Origin: Paraflavitalea sp. CAU 1676
GTDB lineage: Bacteria > Bacteroidota > Bacteroidia > Chitinophagales > Chitinophagaceae
Reading direction: 5' to 3'
DNA length: 64,000 bases
Assembly (NCBI RefSeq): GCF_029223285.1
Contig: NZ_JARHUJ010000002.1
Location: 558,001 to 622,000, forward strand
A model generated the notes under the pieces. That model had not been told where the DNA came from. It was given only the letters and a program-made list of their open reading frames with translations, and made no database searches. Each line of letters opens with the position of its first letter. Within the stretch, counting starts at the first letter, position 1. Shown here piece by piece: positions 26,149 through 34,378 of this stretch. The position numbers and the translations under genes are program-made.

Positions 26149-29100
26149 ATGAAAAAGATCTTTCACCTGAACAAAATGTGGCAACTCCTGCTATGCTGTT
26201 GCCTAATCCTGTTTCATCAAAAGAGCATTGCTCAAACATTACCCACCAATTTTCAACGCGTACTGGTGACGGGCAGTTTGACCAACTCAACGGCGATGGC
26301 CTTTACGCCCGATGGCCGCGCACTGGTATGCCAGCAGAATGGGCAACTACGCGTCGTGAAGAACGGTAGCCTGCTGTCAACGCCGGCGGTAACCCTTTCG
26401 GTCAATACCAGTGGTGAGCGCGGGCTCATCGGTGTGGCTGTAGATCCCAACTTTGCCACCAACCAGTATATCTATCTCTACTATACACATACCAGCGGAC
26501 CACACAATCGCCTGAGCCGGTTTACTATGAGCGGCGATGTGGCGGGATCGGAACTGGCGCTGCTCGATTTTCCCACGCTCGTAGGCATCTATCACAATGG
26601 TGGCGGCCTGGCTTTTGGCAATGATGGTAAGCTTTATGTAGCCATCGGGGAAAACCAGGTGGGCTCCAATTCGCAGAACCTGGATACCTATTTGGGTAAA
26701 CTCCTGCGCATCAACAGCGATGGTACCGCGGCTGCAGGCAACCCCTTTAGTGGTAATGCCGTGCGCAGCCGCATTTGGGCCTATGGCTTGAGAAACCCTT
26801 TTACCATCGCATCCGATCCGGTGAGTGGTAAGATTTACGTGAACGACGTGGGCAACGCCACCTGGGAGGAGATCAACGATGCCACAACAAGTGGTAAGAA
26901 TTTTGGCTGGCCCGATAAGGAAGGCATGTGCACCAGCGGATGTACAGGCTATACCAATCCTATCTATGTTTACGCCACCAACCGTACCGATCCGCCGCCG
27001 GCGGGCCAGGGCTGTGCCGTCAATGGCGGCACCTTCTTTAATGGCGCCATCAGCAATTGGCCTGCCGTGTATGGAGGAAAGTATTTCTTTCTCGATTACT
27101 GTGGCTCCTGGGTCGATTATATCAATCCTTCTTCTCCATCCAGGGTGTCGTTTGGCACCAGCCTGGGCGGAGGCATGGTGTACCTGAAGCAGGGTACTGA
27201 TGGCAATCTCTATTTCCTCAACCGCGACAACAGTTCGCTGTACAGGATCGTGTATACGGGCAACCAGGCGCCTACTATTACCGCGCAGCCGCAAAATGTA
27301 TCGGTACCTGTAGGTGGCACGGCCACGTTTACGGTTAGTGCTACAGGTAGTCCGGCCCCCACTTACCAGTGGCGAAAAGGAACGACCAATATTGCAGGTG
27401 CTACGGCCAACAGTTATACGATCACCAATGTACAGGCATCCCAAGCGGGTCAATACAATGTGGTGGTCTCGAACAGTGCCGGATCTGTTACCAGCAGCAA
27501 TGCAACCCTTGCCGTTACGCAGCCCAATACCTTACCGGTAGCTACGATCAATACGCCCGCCAATGGAGCGCTATTTCGCTCGGGTAATGTGATCAGCTTT
27601 AGCGGTAGCGCTACGGATGCAGAAGATGGTACAGTACCGGCCGCCACTTTTGAGTGGTGGGTCGATTTTCACCATGCTACCCACGTGCATCCGGGGCCAC
27701 AACTTACGGATGGCACCAGCAGCGGCTCTTTTACGGCCGACCTTTCGGGTCACAATGAAACGAATATCTGGTACAGGATCTACCTCGCGGTGCAGGATAG
27801 TCAGGGTGGACGGGATACGACTTATGTGGAGATATTCCCCGTTACGTCCAATCTTACGCTGCAAACACAACCTGCCGGCTTACAGGTGAGGCTCGATGCT
27901 GTTCCCTTCACGGCCCCCTATACCACAGAAGCTATATCCGGTGCTTCGAGGCCCATTGTTGCCATATCCCCGCAAACCCTGAATGGAGTTACCTATATAT
28001 TCGATCACTGGAGCCAGGGCGGCGCTGCGGCGCAGAACATTGTTATTACCGACAACGATGTTACCTATACCGCTCACTACCGGGTAGCACCACCACCCAT
28101 CAACCTTATGCCTACCCACGATGCGTATGTACGTGACGGCACCAATGCATCCATTACACATGGAACCACCGACTCCACATTACTCATCACCAAGGTGTCG
28201 CCCGCTGGCCAGCTCAACAATGCCCGCGAATCGTACCTCTTGTTTGACCTGGCGTCCATTGCCGGCAATATATCATCCGTTTCGCTGAAGGTGTACGGTA
28301 AGGTAGATCTTACCACGGTGCCTTCTGTGCTGGTGGGTGTTTATCCGGTGGCCAACACGACCTGGAATGAAAACACCCTTACCTGGAACAACAAACCGGC
28401 AGCAGGCACCACCGAGTTGGCCAATAATACGGTCACCAATACGGCCTACCAGTATATCAACTGGGATGTAACCAATTATGTAAAAAGTGAACTGCTGGCC
28501 GGACGCACCAAGGTCTCCTTTTTGATGAAGAGCCTTGTTGCTCATGATCCACGTGTATTCTGGAATTCATCAGAGTTCGGTTCCAATCCGCCGCTCCTGT
28601 CGGTCATTGCCGACGGTGGTAACGTGCCGCCGACTGTGAGCATTACGGCTCCGGCAAACAATGCCAGCTTTACTGCGCCGGCTTCCATCACTATCAATGC
28701 AACGGCAGCCGACAGTGATGGCACGGTGACAGGGGTTGAATTCTTCAATGGCACCACCAGCCTCGGTGTCGATAATACTGCTCCTTATTCCTTAACCTGG
28801 AACAATGTGCCAGTGGGTACTTATACCATCACGGCCAGGGCAACAGACGACAGCAGTGCTGTAACGACATCTGCACCAGTAGCCGTTATCGTACAGGCGG
28901 CTCCCAGCTGTACACCGGTTACCGCCAGCGGCGACGATGGTAATGTACCGGCCAATGTGCTCGACAATAACCTGTCCACCCGCTGGAGCGCCAACGGCGA
29001 CGGGCAGTGGATCCAATTGTGCCTGGATGATACGGTCAATGTGACGGGCGTACAGATCGCCTTCCACAATGGCAATACCCGCACCTCTACGTTCGACGTA

Positions 29101-30132
29101 CTGGTGGGGAATAACGGTACCACCTGGACCACCGCGGCTGCAGGACGCGTAAGCAGTGGCACTTCGCTCAACCTGGAGACATTCACCTTCGCGACGCAAA
29201 GCGGTAAATACGTTCGCATCGTTGGACACGGCAACAGTGTGAACTTATGGAACAGCTACACGGAGATAAAAGTGCAAACCAGTCAGGGAAGTCAGCAGTT
29301 TACCCTGGCACCAGCGCATGATGCCTATGTGCGCAACGGCACTTCTGCAGACATTACGCATGGCACTACCGACGCAACCATACTGATCAGTAAGCTCAAT
29401 TCAAATCCTGCTGCAGGCAATGACCGCCAAACCTACCTGCGTTTCGACGCCAGTGGCGTAAGCGGCGCTGTAAGTAGTGCGGTAGTACGGATATATGGCA
29501 AGCTCGATGATAACCGCAATACCAATGTGCCTGTCAATGCTGTTGCTGTATCCAATACTACGTGGACCGAGTCGGCGATCACCTGGAACAACAAGCCGGC
29601 CACGGGGGCCATTTTGAGTAGTGCCACGGTAACTGATTCGATTGCCCGTTATTATACCTGGGATATTACGTCGTACGTACAGGCGGAACTGGCGGCAGGC
29701 CGCACTCAGATTTCGCTGGCTTTGCTGAGCACGATCGCTACCAGTCCGCGGATAACCTGGAACTCAAAAGAAACAGGCAGCAATGCACCGCAACTGGTGA
29801 TCACTGCGGGCACCCAATTGCTGGCCGGCGGTACCACGACCGGGCTGTCCATCGGGGATGTTTCCGCAACGGCTGGCGGCATGAAGCTGAACAGCTATCC
29901 CAATCCATTTGGCGCCAGCAGCACCATTCGTTTCTCCCTGGAGCGCGGTGGTACTACGCGACTGGCAGTATATGATCTGCAGGGCAGGGAAGTGAGCCTG
30001 TTGCTGCAGCATAACCTCGCAGCCGGTGACCATACCGTGCGCTTTGAACCCGGCCAACTGGCTTCGGGGGTATATGTATTGCGACTGATGCAATCCGGAA
30101 AATCAGTAACGAAAAAACTATTGAAAGAATAG
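26149..30132 (+). CDS. T9SS-exported glucose/sorbosone dehydrogenase-like protein with Ig, discoidin and two DNRLRE modules
   Basis: 1327 residues. Signal peptide 1-28. Residues 35-370 match the GSDH six-bladed propeller of PQQ-dependent sugar dehydrogenases (AMAFTPDGRALV, ERGLIGVAVDPNF, YHNGGGLAFGNDGKLYVAIGE, RIWAYGLRNPF). Then come an I-set Ig domain (374-457), a region of Ig/PKD-like sequence (462-645), DNRLRE-1 (650-820), a Big_7-like domain (824-917), discoidin (920-1044), DNRLRE-2 (1050-1217) and a T9SS sorting domain (1244-1327). It would oxidise sugars at the cell surface or in the medium if it binds PQQ. The dehydrogenase domain is confident, the substrate unknown. Confidence 0.9.
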   Translation: MKKIFHLNKMWQLLLCCCLILFHQKSIAQTLPTNFQRVLVTGSLTNSTAMAFTPDGRALVCQQNGQLRVVKNGSLLSTPAVTLSVNTSGERGLIGVAVDPNFATNQYIYLYYTHTSGPHNRLSRFTMSGDVAGSELALLDFPTLVGIYHNGGGLAFGNDGKLYVAIGENQVGSNSQNLDTYLGKLLRINSDGTAAAGNPFSGNAVRSRIWAYGLRNPFTIASDPVSGKIYVNDVGNATWEEINDATTSGKNFGWPDKEGMCTSGCTGYTNPIYVYATNRTDPPPAGQGCAVNGGTFFNGAISNWPAVYGGKYFFLDYCGSWVDYINPSSPSRVSFGTSLGGGMVYLKQGTDGNLYFLNRDNSSLYRIVYTGNQAPTITAQPQNVSVPVGGTATFTVSATGSPAPTYQWRKGTTNIAGATANSYTITNVQASQAGQYNVVVSNSAGSVTSSNATLAVTQPNTLPVATINTPANGALFRSGNVISFSGSATDAEDGTVPAATFEWWVDFHHATHVHPGPQLTDGTSSGSFTADLSGHNETNIWYRIYLAVQDSQGGRDTTYVEIFPVTSNLTLQTQPAGLQVRLDAVPFTAPYTTEAISGASRPIVAISPQTLNGVTYIFDHWSQGGAAAQNIVITDNDVTYTAHYRVAPPPINLMPTHDAYVRDGTNASITHGTTDSTLLITKVSPAGQLNNARESYLLFDLASIAGNISSVSLKVYGKVDLTTVPSVLVGVYPVANTTWNENTLTWNNKPAAGTTELANNTVTNTAYQYINWDVTNYVKSELLAGRTKVSFLMKSLVAHDPRVFWNSSEFGSNPPLLSVIADGGNVPPTVSITAPANNASFTAPASITINATAADSDGTVTGVEFFNGTTSLGVDNTAPYSLTWNNVPVGTYTITARATDDSSAVTTSAPVAVIVQAAPSCTPVTASGDDGNVPANVLDNNLSTRWSANGDGQWIQLCLDDTVNVTGVQIAFHNGNTRTSTFDVLVGNNGTTWTTAAAGRVSSGTSLNLETFTFATQSGKYVRIVGHGNSVNLWNSYTEIKVQTSQGSQQFTLAPAHDAYVRNGTSADITHGTTDATILISKLNSNPAAGNDRQTYLRFDASGVSGAVSSAVVRIYGKLDDNRNTNVPVNAVAVSNTTWTESAITWNNKPATGAILSSATVTDSIARYYTWDITSYVQAELAAGRTQISLALLSTIATSPRITWNSKETGSNAPQLVITAGTQLLAGGTTTGLSIGDVSATAGGMKLNSYPNPFGASSTIRFSLERGGTTRLAVYDLQGREVSLLLQHNLAAGDHTVRFEPGQLASGVYVLRLMQSGKSVTKKLLKE

Positions 30133-30143
30133 TGCAGGGCTAT

Positions 30144-30168
30144 GGACCGGTGGTAACACTGCCGGTCC
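30144..30168 (+). other. Intercistronic hairpin without T-run
   Basis: A 7-bp stem GGACCGG/CCGGTCC with an 11-base loop lies 12 bases after the dehydrogenase stop. No T-run follows, so transcription probably continues into the PL6 gene. Confidence 0.5.
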
Positions 30169-30212
30169 TTCCTATTTGCACCAGTAACCTTTTATTCACT
30201 AAAACAATCACA

Positions 30213-32870
30213 ATGACCAGAAATTCTAACTCTTGTTCGGCTTTTATGAGATCGGCTTGGCTTAAAACGATTGCATGTTCCATTTTTCTTTCCGTTACCT
30301 GGGTGGGTATATCGTGGGCGGCAACGATCAACGTATCTTCTTTATCGGCTTTGCAAACAGCCATCAATAATGCCGTTGCCGGTGATGTCATCATACTGGC
30401 CAACGGTAACTACACGGCATCAACAGACATTACCATCAGCAAGCAGGGTACAGCTACACAACCCATTACGATCAAAGCCCAATCGATCGGCGGTGCGGTG
30501 ATCGGCGGCACGGCAGGGTTTAACATTGTTAGTCCGGCCAAATACATCATTATACAAGGATTCAAATTCACCCACAATGCCTCGCAGGCCACCATGGCCA
30601 GCGGCACCAGTTTTTGCCGGTGGACGAGGAATATATTTGATACGCCGGGTACGGGCGAGCATCTGTTGTTGAATGGCAATGATCATGAAGTAGACTACAA
30701 CACCTTTCAACATAAAAATGCGCTGGGACGCTTTATCGCCGTACGCGGAAGCGGTAGCCAGATCGCGCAGCGGTTATACATTCACCACAACTATTTCTTC
30801 GATCAGCAACCACAAACCGCCAATGGCGCGGAAACCCTCCAGTTTGGATTAAGTGGCTACAGCCTCTCTTCCAGCAACAGCATTGTGGAATATAACCTGT
30901 TCGAGGACTGTCAGGGTGAAAATGAGATGATCTCGGTGAAAGCGTCGGCCGTTACATTACGGTATAATACCATCCGGGACTGCAATTCTCAGTTTACTTT
31001 GCGTCATGGAAATTTCTGCCAGGTGTATGGCAACTACTTCCTGAATACGCAGGGTATCCGCATTTTTGGTGATGACCACAAAGTGTTCAGTAATCATTTC
31101 GAGAATTGCACGCCGGCCATCAATATCGGTAACGGTGATGGAGAAGTAGCCGATGGTGATGCGTTGACGGTGCATGACCGGCCCGACCGTTGCCTGATTG
31201 CTTACAATACCCTGGTCGATAATCCGTCGAACATTACACAAAGCGGACGTACCAATGGCCTGGGGGCTACAGCCACTACGGTTGCAAATAACATTATACA
31301 GGGTGGGGGAGCAGCGGCTTCTATTGCGGGGCCGTATACCGGTGCTGTGTGGAACGGTAATATGCTGTACAATACGAATGGCGCCGGCTCGATGCCTGCG
31401 GCGGGTTATACAACCGCCAATCCACTGCTGGCGAGGGATGCCACAGGTACCTATCATTTACAGGCAGGAAGCCCGGCCATCAATACAGGAACGGGCTCAT
31501 ACCCCTCCGTCACCTTCGATATGGACGGGCAGCCGCGCACATCGCCGCTGGATAAAGGGGCCGATGAAGTATCGGCGGTAGCGCCGGAGGCGCGTATCCT
31601 GACCCCTGCCATGGTGGGCCATAACGGAAACTACACCCCGCCAACACCAGCCTGTGTGCCGGTGAGCGCCAGTGCCGATGATGGCAATGTACCTGCCAAT
31701 GTGCTGGACAATGATCTCAATACCCGGTGGAGCGCGAATGGCGACGGTCAGTGGATACAGTTCTGCTTAAGTGATACGCAACTCGTCAATGGCGTGCAGA
31801 TCGCGTTCTATAGCGGTAATACACGTACTTCCACTTTCGATATCCTCACGGGCTTGGATGGTGTTAACTGGACTACGGCAGCCGCCGGCCGGGTGAGCAG
31901 TGGTACGTCACTGAACCTGGAAACTTTCTCTTTTACTGCAAGGAATGCTAAATATGTACGGATCGTAGGGCATGGCAACAGCGTGAACCTGTGGAACAGT
32001 TATTCCGAGGTGAAGGTGCAGACGCAAGTGCCCGGAGGCACCACCACGCTCAACCCCACGCATGATGCCTATGTGCGCAATGGCACCAATGCCGGTGTTA
32101 CGCATGGTACTACGGATCCCGCGATCTTGCTTACCAAGCTGAATGCCACTGCCTCTGCAGGCAATGACCGGCATACTTACCTGCAGTTCAACACCAGCGC
32201 AGCAACTGGTACGGTGACCTCAGCGGTGTTAAGGTTATATGGTGCATTGGATGATAACCGTGATAACAATATACCGGTGAATGTGTATGGCGTGAGCAAT
32301 ACCACCTGGACCGAATCGACCATTACCTGGAACAATAAGCCGGCTACCGGCGATTCCCTGCAACGGGTAGTGGTTACCGATTCCATAGAACGGTATTATA
32401 CCTGGGATATTACGGCGTATGTGCAGGCAGAGAAAGCCGCAGGCCGCCATACGATCTCGCTGGCCCTGCTGGCGCGGCTCGCTACCGACCCACGCATAGC
32501 CTGGAATTCGAAAGAAACGGGCAGCAATCCGCCTCAACTGGTGATCACTACAGGTTCTGGCGCCCGGAAAGCGGTCACTAATCTTCCGGCCGTTAAATCG
32601 GCTCCTGTGCAACAGAAAGGTTTGATCGTTTATCCCAATCCATTGAAACAATACAATACGATCAGTTTTATAGTGGAAAAGGCGGGCCACACACAAGTGG
32701 GCGTGTATGATCTGCAAGGGCGTTTGGTGCAATCACTGGTCAATAATTATCTCGAAGCCGGTCAATACCGCCGGGCTTTCAATACGGCGGGTCAGGCAGC
32801 AGGTATATATATCGTGAAGCTGGTTCAGCATGGAAAAGTAACTACACAGAAGATCGTAAAAGAACAATAG
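30213..32870 (+). CDS. T9SS-exported PL6 family lyase (chondroitinase B / alginate lyase fold)
   Basis: 885 residues from ATG 30213. The longer frame from a GTG at 30132 overlaps the previous stop and is rejected. A signal peptide is followed by a right-handed beta-helix (about 40-460). SVKASAVTLRYN carries Lys243 and LRHGN carries Arg264, with the same 21-residue spacing as the catalytic Lys/Arg pair of chondroitinase B; GIRIFGDDH follows. PL6 enzymes use beta-elimination on alginate or dermatan sulfate. Then come discoidin (about 480-605), DNRLRE (about 610-780) and a T9SS sorting domain ending KIVKEQ. The family is confident, but substrate cannot be decided from sequence alone. Confidence 0.92.
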   Translation: MTRNSNSCSAFMRSAWLKTIACSIFLSVTWVGISWAATINVSSLSALQTAINNAVAGDVIILANGNYTASTDITISKQGTATQPITIKAQSIGGAVIGGTAGFNIVSPAKYIIIQGFKFTHNASQATMASGTSFCRWTRNIFDTPGTGEHLLLNGNDHEVDYNTFQHKNALGRFIAVRGSGSQIAQRLYIHHNYFFDQQPQTANGAETLQFGLSGYSLSSSNSIVEYNLFEDCQGENEMISVKASAVTLRYNTIRDCNSQFTLRHGNFCQVYGNYFLNTQGIRIFGDDHKVFSNHFENCTPAINIGNGDGEVADGDALTVHDRPDRCLIAYNTLVDNPSNITQSGRTNGLGATATTVANNIIQGGGAAASIAGPYTGAVWNGNMLYNTNGAGSMPAAGYTTANPLLARDATGTYHLQAGSPAINTGTGSYPSVTFDMDGQPRTSPLDKGADEVSAVAPEARILTPAMVGHNGNYTPPTPACVPVSASADDGNVPANVLDNDLNTRWSANGDGQWIQFCLSDTQLVNGVQIAFYSGNTRTSTFDILTGLDGVNWTTAAAGRVSSGTSLNLETFSFTARNAKYVRIVGHGNSVNLWNSYSEVKVQTQVPGGTTTLNPTHDAYVRNGTNAGVTHGTTDPAILLTKLNATASAGNDRHTYLQFNTSAATGTVTSAVLRLYGALDDNRDNNIPVNVYGVSNTTWTESTITWNNKPATGDSLQRVVVTDSIERYYTWDITAYVQAEKAAGRHTISLALLARLATDPRIAWNSKETGSNPPQLVITTGSGARKAVTNLPAVKSAPVQQKGLIVYPNPLKQYNTISFIVEKAGHTQVGVYDLQGRLVQSLVNNYLEAGQYRRAFNTAGQAAGIYIVKLVQHGKVTTQKIVKEQ

Positions 32871-32893
32871 TCAAACAATCAAAATCAACAGAC

Positions 32894-34315
32894 ATGAAGA
32901 TCAAGTTTCCAGTTTCCACATTACTAGTTGCGACAGCACTTTGCGGGGCATTGCCCTCACAGGCTCAATTGGGCAGCGGCTGGGTTTCCTATTCGCCTAC
33001 GAAGAAGATCCACCTCGATAATGAGTCGGGTTTGCAGACCTTCAACTGGAGTGCTTACCAATCGGTATGCAGTCCGGCTTGTGCCGACTATACCTATACG
33101 AGCAGCGATGACACGGAGCAGTTCAGGCTATTTGACAACCGCACCAACCGTGCGGAGATCAGGCTGCAAAATGAGTATTCCACCGGAAGCCGCCAGTTTG
33201 AGGGCTATGTGACGATCTATGCGCCCCTTGAGGACGAGAGCCTGATGCAGATATTCGGCAGCTCATCCGGTGCCACACAGATGATGATCCGCGGCTATGC
33301 AGCCGATGGGGGATCACTACGCGGTGCCGGGCAAACGCTGGCTACCGGCATATACGGGGTAGAGCTACGCATCAATGTTATACATCTGCAGGAGGACGTG
33401 GGTAACAAGATCATTATTTATGTAAATGGCATCAAGAAGGCCGAGATCGCCGACAATGAAGCTGTCACCAATTACCACAAATATGGTAATTATGGCACGC
33501 TTACCACCGACGAAGCCGTGGTGAAATGGCGTAAGGCCCGGTTCTTCCGCGATGGCGATGCGCCTTCGACTGGTACGGTGACGAACCTGGCCTTGAACAG
33601 GCCTGTTACTGCTACCTCACAGCCGCAGCCCGAGAATCCGGCCAGTTCGGCGGTGGATGGCAACACAGGCACCAGGTGGTCGGCCACTGGATATCCTCAA
33701 TCGCTCGAGGTAGATCTCGGTGCTGTATATGTGCTGGATCATTCGGAATTGGTTTGTTACCTCGACCGCGCTTATCAATATACGATACAAACCAAAACAA
33801 CGTCGGGCGGTACTTATTCGCAGGTCGTAAACCGCAGCAGCAATACTACGCCGGGCAGTGTTGCGGCGCCGATCACCGATCAACTAGGCGGGGTGAGCGC
33901 CAGGTATGTTAAGATCAATGTAACCGGTGCTTCGGGGTACACGGGTCCCTGGGCCAGTTTATCGGAGTTCAGGGTATTTGGGTCTAACACCGCTTTGAAT
34001 GCATCTGGTAGCACAACGTTGTTGGCTGCCGCTACTACCGATGAAGCGGCGAAAGATGCAGCAACGGAATTAGTCGTGAGTCCCAACCCGGTAAGCGGAG
34101 GGCTAGCGACGATCAGGTACGTGGTGAATAAAACAGGCCGGATACGCCTGGCTGTTTATAATGCAAGCGGTCAACCAACCCTGTTGCAGGATGAACATAA
34201 AACACCCGGCACTTATGTGGCAACATGGAATACGGCGGGTAAAGCAGCCGGCCTGTACATTGTGCAATTGACCGGGGCAGACCAGCGCAGCACTGCGCGG
34301 CTACTGGTGAAATAA
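32894..34315 (+). CDS. T9SS-exported PL7-like (alginate lyase 2 fold) protein with discoidin domain
   Basis: 473 residues. Signal peptide 1-24 (SQAQ). Residues 25-222 look like a jelly-roll lyase of the PL7 type. The three family motifs are present in divergent form: NRAEIRL (RxEIR), LMQIFG (QIH/QIV) and YHKYGNYGT (YFKxGxYxQ). The Gln and Tyr needed for beta-elimination are thus plausible, but the usual His after QI is Phe. A discoidin domain occupies about 231-362 (NLALNRPVTA, VDGNTGTRWSA), of a different subtype from the neighbours, and there is no DNRLRE module. A T9SS sorting domain ends the protein (about 390-473). It follows the PL6 gene by 23 bases. Confidence 0.8.
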   Translation: MKIKFPVSTLLVATALCGALPSQAQLGSGWVSYSPTKKIHLDNESGLQTFNWSAYQSVCSPACADYTYTSSDDTEQFRLFDNRTNRAEIRLQNEYSTGSRQFEGYVTIYAPLEDESLMQIFGSSSGATQMMIRGYAADGGSLRGAGQTLATGIYGVELRINVIHLQEDVGNKIIIYVNGIKKAEIADNEAVTNYHKYGNYGTLTTDEAVVKWRKARFFRDGDAPSTGTVTNLALNRPVTATSQPQPENPASSAVDGNTGTRWSATGYPQSLEVDLGAVYVLDHSELVCYLDRAYQYTIQTKTTSGGTYSQVVNRSSNTTPGSVAAPITDQLGGVSARYVKINVTGASGYTGPWASLSEFRVFGSNTALNASGSTTLLAAATTDEAAKDAATELVVSPNPVSGGLATIRYVVNKTGRIRLAVYNASGQPTLLQDEHKTPGTYVATWNTAGKAAGLYIVQLTGADQRSTARLLVK

Positions 34316-34378
34316 CACCCACTGATTTAATAATTACCATTAACCAACCTTTTCCTCATCATTAAAAATGAAATCCTC

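Noticed and set aside
26377-27453. 358-codon frame antisense to the dehydrogenase gene
   Set aside because: Opposes a gene with clear domains; its composition (Arg/Gly/Ile/His) is the mirror of the coding strand. Similar long antisense frames at 17531-18559, 44488-45642 and 42932-43813 were rejected for the same reason.
30132-30212. Upstream GTG start for the PL6 gene
   Set aside because: It overlaps the previous stop codon and would bury the signal peptide behind 27 residues; ATG 30213 gives a normal export signal.
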